64,000 nt of DNA from an uncultured Bacilli bacterium (GTDB taxonomy: Bacteria > Bacillota_I > Bacilli_A > RF39 > UBA660), in contig CANQQV010000005.1 in the NCBI GenBank assembly GCA_947626095.1, positions 24,572 through 88,571 on the forward strand, written 5' to 3'. A model generated the notes under the pieces. The model made no database searches, was not told the origin of the DNA, and worked only from the letters and a program-made list of their open reading frames with translations. The position numbers and the translations under genes are program-made. Below, piece after piece: positions 25,914 through 35,699 of this stretch (position 1 is its first letter; each line of letters opens with the position of its first letter).

Positions 25914-27863
25914 ATGAAATTATTAAAAAAATTATTTACTTTAGTTTGTGTTTTATTTATTATGGGTATTTTTGGGATTGTTGGATTATATTTATACGCT
26001 TATTTTTCACCAAAGTTAGATATTAAAAATACTAATCAAATATATATTTATGATGATAAAGAGGATTTAGTTTATCAAGGTTCAGGTAATAATGAATGGG
26101 TTTCTTTAGATAATATATCACCATACTTTATTGATGCGGTATTAAGTACAGAAGATAAGAATTTTTATAAACACCATGGATTTGATATACCAAGAATTAT
26201 TAAAGCTATGTATGTAAATATTAAAAGTGGCAGTATTGTCCAAGGAGCTTCAACAATTAGTCAACAATATATTAAGAATATGTATTTAGATTTTGATAAG
26301 ACTTGGAAAAGAAAAATAGAAGAAGCTTTTTTAACTTTAAGATTAGAAGTTCAGTATGAGAAAAGTGAAATATTGGAAGGATATTTGAATACAATTAATT
26401 TTGGTCAAGGTAATTATGGTGTTGAAAATGCTAGTCATTTTTATTTTAATAAGGATGCAAAAGATTTAACTTTGGAAGAAGCGATTATTTTAGCAGGTAT
26501 TCCAAAATCGCCGAATAAATATAATCCAGTTAGTGATTATGAAGCTTCTTTAAAGAGAGCTAAAGTAATTAGTAAGTTAATGCTTAATAATGATTGTATT
26601 GATCAAGGTACTTATGATAACTTATTTAAAGATGATATAGCGATATATGGTAAAGCAAGTGATAATAATTTAAATATGCTAATGTATTATCAAGATGCGG
26701 TTTATGATGAATTAGAAAGTTTAGAAGCAATACCTGATTCGTTGATTGAATCCGGAGGAATTAGAATTTATACTTCACTTAATATGGATGCGCAAAAGTT
26801 AATGGAAGAAAATATCTTAGCCGAAATGAAAGATGAAGATAGTATGCAAGTAGCAAGTATTATTGTTAATCCTAAAACTGGTGGAGTTATGGCTTTAACT
26901 GGTGGGTTTGATTATGCTAAAAGTCAGTATAACCGAGCAATAAGTAGTAAAAGACAAGTGGGATCATCTATTAAACCGATTCTTTATTATGCGGCATTAG
27001 AAAATGGGATGGTTTCTTCTTCAACTTTCTTAAGTGAACCAACAACTTTTATGTTTTCATCTAATCAAGAATATTCACCATCTAATTATAATGATAAGTA
27101 TGGAAATAAAAATATTACAATGGCCGCGGCGATTGCTTATTCAGATAATATTTATGCGGTTAAGACACATTTATTTTTAGGGGAAGATACTTTAGTTAAT
27201 ACAGCTCATAGGATGGGTATTAAAGCCGATTTACAAGCTATACCTTCTCTGGCTTTAGGTACTTGTGAATTAAGTATGTTAGATTTTGCAAGAGCTTATA
27301 CAACTTTAGCTAGTGGCGGCTATAAAAGAGATTTAACGTTTATTAATAGAATTGAAGATATACAAGGAAATGTATTATATGAAAAGAATGATAGTGCTGA
27401 TTTAGTATTAAATGAAGCTTATGACTATATATTAAATGAAATGATGACTTCGACTTATAATTCAGCTTTCGTAGATTATAATACACCAACGGTTATGAGT
27501 GTTGCTTCGAAGATATCAAGTAAGTATGCTATAAAGACTGGTTCATCTGGAACTGATTGTTGGATGGTTGGGTATAACCCAAATGTTTTGATGATGGTAT
27601 GGAATGGTAATGATGATAATAGCGAACTTAAAGTAGCGGATGGTAAGATATCCAAAAACATTTGGGTGAATACAGTAGAAAATTTAGATATCGATAAGAC
27701 TTGGTATGAAAAACCAGCTAATGTAGTTGGAGTGCCACTTAATGCAATTACTGGGGAAGAAACGAAAGATACGAAAAATTCAACAATCTTTTATTATGTA
27801 AGTGGTAGTGAATATCGTAATGCGGATACAGAAGCAGTTTTTAAAGAAGTAACTAAAGAATAA
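25914..27863 (+). CDS. Class A penicillin-binding protein (PBP1A-like)
   Basis: This bifunctional peptidoglycan synthase is about 650 residues. After an N-terminal TM anchor comes the GT51 transglycosylase domain with STEDKNFYKHHGFD (catalytic Glu), GASTISQQYIKN and KIEEAFLTLRLE. The transpeptidase domain has SSIKPILYYA (SxxK), SDN in AYSDNIYAV, and KTGSSGTD. It sits outside the membrane. It is transcribed against the surrounding minus-strand genes, between ywiB and noc. The ATG at 25914 is preferred over 25902 because GGGTG precedes it. Confidence 0.95.
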   Translation: MKLLKKLFTLVCVLFIMGIFGIVGLYLYAYFSPKLDIKNTNQIYIYDDKEDLVYQGSGNNEWVSLDNISPYFIDAVLSTEDKNFYKHHGFDIPRIIKAMYVNIKSGSIVQGASTISQQYIKNMYLDFDKTWKRKIEEAFLTLRLEVQYEKSEILEGYLNTINFGQGNYGVENASHFYFNKDAKDLTLEEAIILAGIPKSPNKYNPVSDYEASLKRAKVISKLMLNNDCIDQGTYDNLFKDDIAIYGKASDNNLNMLMYYQDAVYDELESLEAIPDSLIESGGIRIYTSLNMDAQKLMEENILAEMKDEDSMQVASIIVNPKTGGVMALTGGFDYAKSQYNRAISSKRQVGSSIKPILYYAALENGMVSSSTFLSEPTTFMFSSNQEYSPSNYNDKYGNKNITMAAAIAYSDNIYAVKTHLFLGEDTLVNTAHRMGIKADLQAIPSLALGTCELSMLDFARAYTTLASGGYKRDLTFINRIEDIQGNVLYEKNDSADLVLNEAYDYILNEMMTSTYNSAFVDYNTPTVMSVASKISSKYAIKTGSSGTDCWMVGYNPNVLMMVWNGNDDNSELKVADGKISKNIWVNTVENLDIDKTWYEKPANVVGVPLNAITGEETKDTKNSTIFYYVSGSEYRNADTEAVFKEVTKE

Positions 27864-27864
27864 G

Positions 27865-27896
27865 AAAAGATACATAGTGTTGATTATGTATCTTTT
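27865..27896. terminator. Terminator of the PBP gene
   Basis: AAAAGATACATA pairs with TATGTATCTTTT (12 bp), followed by T residues; the A-rich left flank also suits minus-strand termination. Confidence 0.88.
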
Positions 27897-27913
27897 TCAA
27901 ATGTATATAATAA

Positions 27914-27937
27914 AAAGACAACTTTTTAGTTGTCTTT
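27914..27937 (-). terminator. noc terminator
   Basis: AAAGACAACT and AGTTGTCTTT form a 10-bp stem overlapping the noc stop codon, with a U-tract on the minus strand. Confidence 0.88.
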
Positions 27938-29446
27938 ATGTATTTGCATTGTAATTTGATAATTGTTATCAAAGTCGATTTCTTCAACATTAATGAAGAA
28001 ACCTTTTTCGCCTAATCCTTCAATACAAGAACGAACTGTAGCAATTGCATCTTTTAAATCCATCTTACCTGGAGCGGCTGGTTTTTGACCATTATTCATT
28101 AGTTGATCTACAGCTTGCATTGGATCCACTTCTTTTTCTTCTTTATTAGCTATTTCAATTTCTGGACTATTATCCATAACTGGAGTAAAGAATTTATTAT
28201 TTGGATTACGATCAAAATCAGTATTTAATGGAGCACCATTATATGGATTAATTGAACTATTAACGACTGGTTTAGGTGGTTCTGGTTTTGGCTCTTCTAC
28301 TGGAGTTGGATTAGGATTATTATTCATATTGATAAATGAATTACTTGGAGTTGGTGAATCAAATACTTCAAAAGTATTATTATTTTCAGCAACTGGAGTC
28401 ATATTATTCATTGTATTATTCATTAGTTCTGTGGAATTCATAAAATTTGATTGTGGAGTTGTATTATTATCAAAAGTATTTGCCATATTAAAGTATTTAT
28501 TTTGTTCTGAAGGTTGTTCAACGATACTTTCTGGTGGCATAATTGTACTTACAGAATTTGGTGTAGCAATATTAAATTCAGGAATCGTTGTTGCTTGAGT
28601 ATATGGAGCTGGTTCTTCTAACGATTCTGGTTCATTTGATACTGGTTGAATATTATTTGATACTGGTGTTTCCTCTAATGTTTCTAATGTTTCTAGTTGC
28701 TCTGGAGGATTATTTTTAATTCGATTAGCTTCACTAATATCGATTGAATTAGCTTTGATATCTTCGATACTTGGAATTGATGATACTAATGGAACTTCAC
28801 CAGTACCTTCATCTTCTTCATCGGCACTAACCATTTGATTAGCTTCATTTAATTTTTTTAATTCTAAGTCTAATTGTCTAACTGTTAAACGTTCATTAAT
28901 TATACGATGTAGCCATTCTCTTTGGGCATTCTTGTCTTCTAAAGATAACAAAGTACGAGCATGACGTTCAGATATTTTTTCTTCAAGTAAGGCTTGTTGT
29001 ACTTCTTCGTCTAAGTTTAATAAACGTAATTTATTAGCAATAGATGGTTGAGATAAACCCATTCTTTTAGCTAGTTGTTCTTGAGTAAGATAACCTTTAT
29101 CAAGTAAACTTTTATATGAACGAGCTTCCTCAATAGCTGTTAAATCTCTTCTTTGAACATTTTCAACTAAAGCTACTTCGGCTGATTTATTATCATCGAT
29201 ATTAGCTATTACTGCTGGAACTGTAGTAAGACCAGCTATTTGAGCAGCTTTATATCTTCTTTCACCAGCAATTATTTCATATTTATCGCCTAATTTTCTT
29301 AATACTAATGGTTGGATAATACCATGTTCTCTAATAGAATCAGCAAGTTCTTTTAAACCTTGTTCATCGAATGAAAGTCTTGGTTGGAATCTATTAGGTA
29401 TTATATCTTCAATATGTACTTGTAGTACGCCTGATTCTAGATTCAT
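27926..29446 (-). CDS. noc: Noc-type ParB-family protein with a very long linker
   Basis: The 506-residue protein has the ParB/Noc CTP-binding core (GERRYKAA at 61-68, ENVQRRDL at 95-102) and the helix-turn-helix LAKRMGLSQPSIANKLRLL. In the recognition helix Gln133 and Lys139 match the Noc type (Q and K) rather than ParB/Spo0J (R and T or H), predicting binding to ATTTCCCGGGAAAT sites. The C-terminus (GKMDLKDAIATVRS...DNNYQITMQIHK) resembles the Noc dimerisation domain. In between are about 220 residues rich in Asn, Pro, Glu and Thr, making it nearly twice the 283 of B. subtilis Noc. The usual N-terminal amphipathic membrane helix is absent. Gene order rsmG-noc is as in Bacillus. Confidence 0.9.
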   Translation of the reverse strand: MNLESGVLQVHIEDIIPNRFQPRLSFDEQGLKELADSIREHGIIQPLVLRKLGDKYEIIAGERRYKAAQIAGLTTVPAVIANIDDNKSAEVALVENVQRRDLTAIEEARSYKSLLDKGYLTQEQLAKRMGLSQPSIANKLRLLNLDEEVQQALLEEKISERHARTLLSLEDKNAQREWLHRIINERLTVRQLDLELKKLNEANQMVSADEEDEGTGEVPLVSSIPSIEDIKANSIDISEANRIKNNPPEQLETLETLEETPVSNNIQPVSNEPESLEEPAPYTQATTIPEFNIATPNSVSTIMPPESIVEQPSEQNKYFNMANTFDNNTTPQSNFMNSTELMNNTMNNMTPVAENNNTFEVFDSPTPSNSFINMNNNPNPTPVEEPKPEPPKPVVNSSINPYNGAPLNTDFDRNPNNKFFTPVMDNSPEIEIANKEEKEVDPMQAVDQLMNNGQKPAAPGKMDLKDAIATVRSCIEGLGEKGFFINVEEIDFDNNYQITMQIHKDN

Positions 29447-29503
29447 ATAATCAGCCCCTTTTATCTAGTCTTTCCTATTATTAATAATACCCTATTTTAC
29501 TTT

Positions 29504-30211
29504 TTATTTCAATGGGTACTTAACTATCTTGTCATATCTTCTTGGGTATTCCTTAGGTGTATTATTTATTTTTTTTATTTTAATTATATTTCTGGTACTT
29601 TCTTCGTATGGTAAAGAAAATTTAATTATTTCTTCAATGTTTCCACCTAGCTTTTTAATCGCATTTAATGAAGAATTTATCTCTTCTTCATTTGATCCTT
29701 TTAAAGGAATAAAATAGCCATTTAATTTAGTTAGTGGTAAACATAATTCTGATAATGTAGTCATATTACTTACAGCTCTGGCAGTAACTAGGTCGAAGAT
29801 TTCACGATTTTGAAGACAGAATTCTTCGGCACGACCATGATAATAATTTATATTAGTTAGTTGTAATTTATTTCCCAATTCTTGTAGGAAGTTGATTTTT
29901 TTATTGTTAGAATCTAGCAATGTTACTTCAATGTTGGGAAATAATATTTTAATAACCATACCAGGAAATCCTGCACCTGTGCCAATATCTATTAAGTTAT
30001 TTATTTTATTTAAGTCAATTGCTTTTACTAAAGTTAGAGAATCATAAAAATGTTTTAAATAGATTTGGTCTTCTTCAGTAATAGCTGTTAGGTTGGTATG
30101 AGAGTTATATTCAACTAAGAATTTAGCATAGATATCTAACTTATTTAATTGTTCTTCTGTTAGATTAAGACCTAGTTTGCTAACTTCTTTTATAAATTCT
30201 TCTTTATTCAT
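29504..30211 (-). CDS. rsmG: 16S rRNA (guanine-527 N7) methyltransferase
   Basis: RsmG methylates G527 of 16S rRNA. The 235-residue protein carries LIDIGTGAGFPGMVIKILFP (SAM motif I) near residue 68, LLDSNNKKINFL, and the C-terminal DLVTARAVSNMTTLSEL and YFIPLKG motifs. The start at 30211 overlaps the end of mnmG, indicating coupling in the mnmE-mnmG-rsmG-noc run. Confidence 0.96.
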   Translation of the reverse strand: MNKEEFIKEVSKLGLNLTEEQLNKLDIYAKFLVEYNSHTNLTAITEEDQIYLKHFYDSLTLVKAIDLNKINNLIDIGTGAGFPGMVIKILFPNIEVTLLDSNNKKINFLQELGNKLQLTNINYYHGRAEEFCLQNREIFDLVTARAVSNMTTLSELCLPLTKLNGYFIPLKGSNEEEINSSLNAIKKLGGNIEEIIKFSLPYEESTRNIIKIKKINNTPKEYPRRYDKIVKYPLK

Positions 30212-32072
30212 CTTTACCATATTCCTTTTTTAAATAAACTGAAAGAATTGAAATATCAGCAGGATTTACACCACTAATTCGAATTGCTTGAGCTATTGTT
30301 TTAGGTCTTACTTCTTTTAGTTTTTGACGGGCTTCAGAAGCAATATTTTTAATCTTATCATAATCAATATCTTCAGGTATTTGTTTTTTTTCAAGTTTTA
30401 ACATTTTTTCAGCTTCTTTATAAGCTTTGGCAATATATCCTTCGTATTTTAAATTGATTTCGATTTGTTCTTTGATTTCGTCAGGATATGGTATTTCAAC
30501 TATTTCATTTAAAAAGTTCATTGTTATTTCTGGTCTTTTGATTAATTGTTCTAGGGTAATACCATTGTTAGGTACTTGGTAGTTATTAGTAATAAATTTA
30601 TTTTTGATTTCGTCAGTTAGTTTTAATTTAGTTTCTTTCATATAGTTAAGTAATTCGTTTATAGACTCTTCTTTAGTTTGTAAACGTTTTATTTGTTCTT
30701 CGTTTATTAGTCCGACCTCATAACCATATTTTCTTAAACGTAAATCAGCATTATCACTACGTAATAATAATCTAAATTCAGCACGGGAAGTTAGTAAACG
30801 GTACGGATCTCTAATTCCTTTAGTAATTAAATCATCGATTAAAACACCGATATAAGCATCAGATCTTTTTAAGACGAATGGTTCTTTTCCTTCTAGTTTT
30901 AGAGAAGCGTTGATACCTGCCATTAAACCTTGGCAAGCAGCTTCTTCATAACCACTTGTACCATTTATTTGACCAGCAGTATATAAGTTTTCAATTATTT
31001 TAGTTTCTAATGAAGCATTAAGTTGTGTTGGATAGATAGCATCATATTCAATGGCATAACCATATTTTAAGATTTTAGCATTTTCTAAGCCTGGTAAGCT
31101 ATGTACCATTAATTCTTGAATTTCAGGAGGCATAGAAGTTGAAAATCCTTGAAGATAGATATCGTCATAATAACGACTTTCTGGTTCTAAGAATAGTTGA
31201 TGTCTTTCTTTATCAGCAAAACGAGTTACTTTATCTTCAATTGATGGACAATATCTTGGACCAATACCTTTAATATCATCTAGTGCACCATACATACTTG
31301 ATTTATTTAAATTATCTCTAATTATTTGATGAGTTTTTTCTGTTGTATAAGTTAGATAGCATGGTTCTTGGTCTTCGATTTTATATGATGGTTCTAAATC
31401 AAAACTAAAGGTATGATATACACTATCACCTGGTTCTAATTTAGTTTTAGAAAAATCAATTGTTTTACGATCGATTCTTTGTGGTGTACCAGTTTTTAAT
31501 CTAATTATATTAAAGCCATATTCTTTTAATTTATCACTTAGGAAGGTAGATGGTTTTTCACCATGAGGACCTTTTCTTGTACGAGTATTTCCCACTAAAA
31601 TATCAGCTTTTAAATATGTACCAGTAGTTAGAATGACAGCTTGGGAAATAATTTTAGTACCATCTTCTAGGATAACTCCCCCTACTTTGCCATCTTCAAT
31701 TATTAGGTCTTCAACCATTCCTTCTTTAATATCTAAGTATTCTAATTTATTTAAAGTATTTAGCATTTCTTTTGGATAAGCTATTTTATCGCCTTGAGCA
31801 CGTAATGATTGGACAGCTGGACCTTTAGCACTATTTAGCATTTTGATTTGTAAATGGGTTTTATCAGCTACTTTACCCATAATGCCACCTAAGGCATCTA
31901 TTTCTCTAACTACTATACCTTTAGCACTACCACCAATATGAGGATTACAAGGCATATCAGCGATATTTTTTAAGTTACTGGTTATTAATAAAGTTTTATG
32001 TTTTTTAGTAGCGCAGGCATGAGCTGCTTCACAGCCGGCATGTCCCCCACCGACAACAATTATTTCATACAT
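30204..32072 (-). CDS. mnmG: tRNA U34 carboxymethylaminomethyl-modifying enzyme MnmG
   Basis: MnmG works with MnmE to modify U34 in tRNA anticodons that read split codon boxes. The 622-residue protein has the N-terminal FAD motif VGGGHAGCEAAHACA, the NPHIGGSAKGIVVREIDALGG signature, the catalytic-Cys motif EPCYLTYT and the C-terminal GIRDPYRLLTSRAEFRLLLR segment. It follows mnmE with a short gap. Confidence 0.98.
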   Translation of the reverse strand: MYEIIVVGGGHAGCEAAHACATKKHKTLLITSNLKNIADMPCNPHIGGSAKGIVVREIDALGGIMGKVADKTHLQIKMLNSAKGPAVQSLRAQGDKIAYPKEMLNTLNKLEYLDIKEGMVEDLIIEDGKVGGVILEDGTKIISQAVILTTGTYLKADILVGNTRTRKGPHGEKPSTFLSDKLKEYGFNIIRLKTGTPQRIDRKTIDFSKTKLEPGDSVYHTFSFDLEPSYKIEDQEPCYLTYTTEKTHQIIRDNLNKSSMYGALDDIKGIGPRYCPSIEDKVTRFADKERHQLFLEPESRYYDDIYLQGFSTSMPPEIQELMVHSLPGLENAKILKYGYAIEYDAIYPTQLNASLETKIIENLYTAGQINGTSGYEEAACQGLMAGINASLKLEGKEPFVLKRSDAYIGVLIDDLITKGIRDPYRLLTSRAEFRLLLRSDNADLRLRKYGYEVGLINEEQIKRLQTKEESINELLNYMKETKLKLTDEIKNKFITNNYQVPNNGITLEQLIKRPEITMNFLNEIVEIPYPDEIKEQIEINLKYEGYIAKAYKEAEKMLKLEKKQIPEDIDYDKIKNIASEARQKLKEVRPKTIAQAIRISGVNPADISILSVYLKKEYGKDE

Positions 32073-32090
32073 AGTTATTCACACCTCTTT

Positions 32091-33458
32091 TTATTTCCCA
32101 AGACAAAATCTACTAAACATTTCATCTAGTAATTCTTCTTCATAGGTAGTTCCATTAATCATACCTAGTTGTTCCCAAATATTTTTGATATCAAGTTCGA
32201 TCATATCTATTGGTTGGTTATCTTTTAAACCTTTTTCAATTTCTTCAATTGAAGTTAGACATTTTCTTAAGATACTTATACTACGACTATTACTTAGGTA
32301 TGTTGGGTCAGCACTTTCTAGTTTATTTAGGTTAAATAATTCAATTATTTTGTTTTTTAATTCGTCAATTCCTTGATTATCTTTAATACTCATGTTGATA
32401 AGGCGAGATTTATCAACATTTAATTTAGTTATATCTATTTTAGAAGCTAAATCACATTTATTTAATATAACAATATATTCTTTTTCTTTAATTTTAGTTA
32501 GTAATTCTTCGATATCTGGGGTTAGTTCTTCATTATTATTTAGAACTAATAATACTAAGTCAGCTTCATCAATTGTTTTTAAGCTTTTAGAAACACCGAT
32601 AGATTCTACTTTATCATCAGTTTTACGAATACCAGCTGTATCGATTATATTTAAAATTATGCCATTAATACTTATTTGACCTTCGACTATATCTCTAGTT
32701 GTACCAGCGATATCGGTAACAATGGCTTTATCTTCTTCTAGTAAAGCATTTAGTAAACTACTTTTACCGACGTTAGGACGACCAACGATGGATGTTTTAA
32801 TGCCTTCTTTAATTATTTGACCGTTTTTACTTTCTTCTAATATTTTATTAATTCTTTCTTTTAAGGATGTTATTTTAGGAATAAGTAAGTCGTTTGTTAT
32901 TATATCGACATCATCATATTCAGGATAATCGATATTAACGTTGATATTAGATATTATTTGAACTAAATCACTACGTAAGTTATTAATTAAATTTGAGACT
33001 TTACCAGTTACTGTATTAGTAGCTAGTTCTCTTTGAGTATCAGTTTTAGCATTGATTAAGTCCATTACACCTTCGGCTTCTAGTAAGTCGATACGGCCGT
33101 TTAGGAAAGCTCTTTTAGTAAATTCACCTGGTTCAGCTAGACGACAACCATTTGTAAGTAATAATTCTAGGACTTTATTAGTTGAGGCAATACCACCATG
33201 CGTGTTTATTTCAATAACATTTTCTCTAGTAAAAGTTTTAGGAGCTAACATAACGGATACTAAGACTTCATCAATTACTTTATTATCAGATGGATCGATT
33301 ATTTTACCATAGTTAATAGTATGAGTTGCTACTTTAGTTAGGTCTTTACCTTTAAATAGTTTATTTACTATTTCAACTGACTCATCACCACTAACTCTAA
33401 TGATAGCGATAGCCCCTACTCCTTGACTGGTAGCTATGGCACAGATTGTATCATTCAT
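32091..33458 (-). CDS. mnmE: tRNA modification GTPase MnmE
   Basis: The 455-residue protein has the N-terminal tetrahydrofolate-binding domain and a G domain inserted in a helical domain: P-loop GRPNVGKSSLLNALL near 226, switch II DTAGIRKTDD, and NKCD near 335. It ends in the invariant CLGK. It pairs with MnmG for U34 modification. The spacer upstream contains a TTTGGGAAAT element (33502-33511) and a perfect Noc site (33544-33557). Confidence 0.98.
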   Translation of the reverse strand: MNDTICAIATSQGVGAIAIIRVSGDESVEIVNKLFKGKDLTKVATHTINYGKIIDPSDNKVIDEVLVSVMLAPKTFTRENVIEINTHGGIASTNKVLELLLTNGCRLAEPGEFTKRAFLNGRIDLLEAEGVMDLINAKTDTQRELATNTVTGKVSNLINNLRSDLVQIISNINVNIDYPEYDDVDIITNDLLIPKITSLKERINKILEESKNGQIIKEGIKTSIVGRPNVGKSSLLNALLEEDKAIVTDIAGTTRDIVEGQISINGIILNIIDTAGIRKTDDKVESIGVSKSLKTIDEADLVLLVLNNNEELTPDIEELLTKIKEKEYIVILNKCDLASKIDITKLNVDKSRLINMSIKDNQGIDELKNKIIELFNLNKLESADPTYLSNSRSISILRKCLTSIEEIEKGLKDNQPIDMIELDIKNIWEQLGMINGTTYEEELLDEMFSRFCLGK

Positions 33459-33543
33459 ATTTTTAGCTCCTTTCGGCCTGTATTATAGCATACTTTAGGT
33501 ATTTGGGAAATGATTTTTATTATATATTAATTATAGCAAAATT

Positions 33544-33557
33544 ATTTCCCGGGAAAT
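33544..33557. promoter_or_regulatory. Noc-binding site (perfect palindrome)
   Basis: ATTTCCCGGGAAAT is identical to the B. subtilis Noc consensus and lies in the mnmE-khpB spacer. Confidence 0.8.
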
Positions 33558-33561
33558 AAAA

Positions 33562-33585
33562 AAGAAGAGTTACTTTACTCTTCTT
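33562..33585 (-). terminator. khpB terminator
   Basis: AAGAAGAGT and ACTCTTCTT form a 9-bp stem that contains the khpB stop codon, followed by a U-tract on the minus strand. Confidence 0.85.
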
Positions 33586-34216
33586 CACCATTTTCTTCTG
33601 GCTCTTCAGTTTCGACATATCTAATAACAATATGACGATTTGGCTCTTCACCTTCACTAGTAGTTGATAGATTTTTGTATTTAGATAAGGCATTATGAAT
33701 TATTCTTCTTTCATAAGAGTTCATATTATCTAAACTAACATCTATTTTGGTTTTTAATACTTCACGAGCAATACGTTTAGCATTTCTTTCTAAATTAGAT
33801 ATTTTCTTTTCTTTATAGTTTTCAACATCTAATAAGATATATGGGTATGTACCAATTTCATTAAAAGCTATTTGACGTAGAACTGTTTGGATAGCCATTA
33901 ATGTTTGACCATTACGACCAATTAAAATATTATTTTTATCAGAATACATTTTAATGTTGATTTGTTCATCTCTAACATTTGTTTCGAATTGGCATTCGAT
34001 TCCCATATTTTTTAACATTTCAGCTAATTTTTCTTTTAAGAAATTAGCAACATCAGTTATTTTAACTACTTTGCAAATATAAGTTGTAGCTTTGAATAAT
34101 TTACCCTTTTTTTCTTCTTCTTTAATGAATACTTCATTTTCTGTAACATTTAATTCAGCTAAAGCTTTTTCTTTAGCTTCCTCTTTTGTTTTTCCTTCAA
34201 ATACTTCAATCTTCAT
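33575..34216 (-). CDS. khpB: RNA-binding protein KhpB (Jag/SpoIIIJ-associated)
   Basis: The 213-residue protein has the three Jag modules: the Jag-N domain (MKIEVFEGKTKEEAKEKALAEL), a type II KH domain with the variant motif IGRNGQTL near residue 100, and a C-terminal R3H domain with SYERRIIHNALSKY and RHIVIRY. It binds RNA, usually with KhpA, and influences envelope genes and division. It is adjacent to yidC with a 1-nt gap, as in Bacillus. Confidence 0.95.
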   Translation of the reverse strand: MKIEVFEGKTKEEAKEKALAELNVTENEVFIKEEEKKGKLFKATTYICKVVKITDVANFLKEKLAEMLKNMGIECQFETNVRDEQINIKMYSDKNNILIGRNGQTLMAIQTVLRQIAFNEIGTYPYILLDVENYKEKKISNLERNAKRIAREVLKTKIDVSLDNMNSYERRIIHNALSKYKNLSTTSEGEEPNRHIVIRYVETEEPEENGEEE

Positions 34217-34217
34217 A

Positions 34218-35156
34218 CTACTTCCTCTTCTCCATTAATTTCTTTATAACAAAATTTTGAATGACAGCAAAACCATTAGTTACGATCCAATATAAAGCAA
34301 TGGCAGTTGGTAAACTTAATGATGCTACTGAAACCATTAAAATCATAAAGATAAACATAAAATTAGTTTGTTGAGCTATTTCGGAGTTTTTATCTTGACT
34401 GGCCATTGATATCTTAAATGATAAGAACGTTGTTAATATAATTAAGATTATCAACAATATATATAAATAATTATGTTGCATAATACCAGTTACTGGAGTC
34501 ATACCTAAGTTCATTGTTAAGAATTTCCCTTCGAATATTGCTGGTACTCTATTAATTGCTTCTAAGAAAGCAAAGAATAACGGCAACTGAATGAAGGCTA
34601 GTAAACAACCACTAACAGGATTTATTTCATATTTTTTATATACTAACATTGTTTCTTGGCTCTTAGCCATTAATGATTCATTATCTGTTTTATTACGATA
34701 TTTTCTTTCAATACGTGCTATTTCTGGTTGAGCTTTTTTCATATTTTCTGATTGTTTGACGGTTTTAATTTGAATTGGTAACATAATTAATCTTATTAAT
34801 AAACCGATTATCATTACTGATATACCCATATTCTTAACTAAGTAACCAAATTTTAAGATGATATAAGCTAATGGTTTAATAAAGATTGATTCCCATAAAC
34901 CTTGGTATTTTAATTTGCCTGGCGTAAAATTTTTACATGTTGGTAAATCTTCTAAACTTACTTTTAAATTATCATCATATTTCTCATAAGTTTTTAATAA
35001 ATCTTCATCACTTGGTTTACATAATATGTTAGAAGTAAGAGTTTGACCAGTTTTTTCATTGGTTACAGCTTCCTTACCATCTTTTAAAGTTTGGGTACAT
35101 CCGGTTAATAATATTAGTAATAATGCAATAATAAATATTTTTGTTTTCTTTTTCAC
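34218..35156 (-). CDS. yidC: Membrane protein insertase YidC/SpoIIIJ
   Basis: The 312-residue protein starts with a lipoprotein signal (LLLILLTGC), as in Gram-positive YidC1. Five TM segments follow, with the conserved GYLVKNMGISVMIIGLLIRLIMLPI, which includes the groove Arg, and QLPLFFAFLEAINRVP. It inserts small membrane proteins with or without SecYEG. It belongs to rnpA-yidC-khpB; a Bacillus-type paralogue split (SpoIIIJ/YqjG) cannot be judged here. Confidence 0.96.
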   Translation of the reverse strand: MKKKTKIFIIALLLILLTGCTQTLKDGKEAVTNEKTGQTLTSNILCKPSDEDLLKTYEKYDDNLKVSLEDLPTCKNFTPGKLKYQGLWESIFIKPLAYIILKFGYLVKNMGISVMIIGLLIRLIMLPIQIKTVKQSENMKKAQPEIARIERKYRNKTDNESLMAKSQETMLVYKKYEINPVSGCLLAFIQLPLFFAFLEAINRVPAIFEGKFLTMNLGMTPVTGIMQHNYLYILLIILIILTTFLSFKISMASQDKNSEIAQQTNFMFIFMILMVSVASLSLPTAIALYWIVTNGFAVIQNFVIKKLMEKRK

Positions 35157-35166
35157 TGTATCACCC

Positions 35167-35487
35167 TTATTGATTTAATAAATCTATTAAAGCTTGTTCT
35201 AAGATTGCATATTTTACTTCTGAACAGCTCCTTCTTATCATTATAATATAATTATGGTTATTTTTAAATAAATTTCTGTTTTTATCAATAATAGATCTTA
35301 CTTGTCTTTTTAATTTATTTCGTAAATGTGCTTTACCGACTTTATTACTAATAGCGATACCAAAATTTATTTCTGGGTCTTCTTTTTTAGAACTATATAA
35401 GACAAAATATGAATTTTTTATATATTTACCATTCTTTATTATATTATTAAATAATTTTTGGTCTTTGATGGTTTCAGCCCTTTTCAT
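35167..35487 (-). CDS. rnpA: Ribonuclease P protein component
   Basis: The 106-residue basic protein has the RNR motif region KAHLRNKLKRQVRSII and begins MKRAETIKDQKLFNNII, which matches the family. It binds the catalytic RNase P RNA during tRNA 5' maturation. It lies between rpmH and yidC, the conserved order. The RNase P RNA gene itself was not found in this window. Confidence 0.97.
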   Translation of the reverse strand: MKRAETIKDQKLFNNIIKNGKYIKNSYFVLYSSKKEDPEINFGIAISNKVGKAHLRNKLKRQVRSIIDKNRNLFKNNHNYIIMIRRSCSEVKYAILEQALIDLLNQ

Positions 35488-35516
35488 ATTCTTTCATCCC
35501 TTTTAATACATAAAAA

Positions 35517-35534
35517 ACCACTTAAGATAGTGGC
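35517..35534 (-). terminator. Attenuating terminator between rpmH and rnpA
   Basis: CCACT pairs with AGTGG around a 6-nt loop with a U-tract on the minus strand, directly after the rpmH stop codon. It probably lowers rnpA relative to rpmH expression. Confidence 0.75.
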
Positions 35535-35660
35535 TTATTTAACTACGACTTTTTTACGTCCCTTTTTTCTTCTTGAATTTAGAATATTACTTTCTTTTCT
35601 AGCAAAGAATCCATGTTTTTTTGCTCTTTTTCTATTATTTGGTTGATAAGTTCTTTTCAT
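35535..35660 (-). CDS. rpmH: Ribosomal protein L34
   Basis: This short 41-residue protein reads [18 protein letters not shown], then an Arg/Lys-rich helix ending [12 protein letters not shown]. It is unmistakably L34, a component of the 50S subunit, and has a GGAGGTG ribosome binding site. It is the first gene leftward from oriC. Confidence 0.98.
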   Translation of the reverse strand: MKRTYQPNNRKRAKKHGFFARKESNILNSRRKKGRKKVVVK

Positions 35661-35699
35661 GTATTACACCTCCACATCTAAATAAGCTCCCTTATTATA

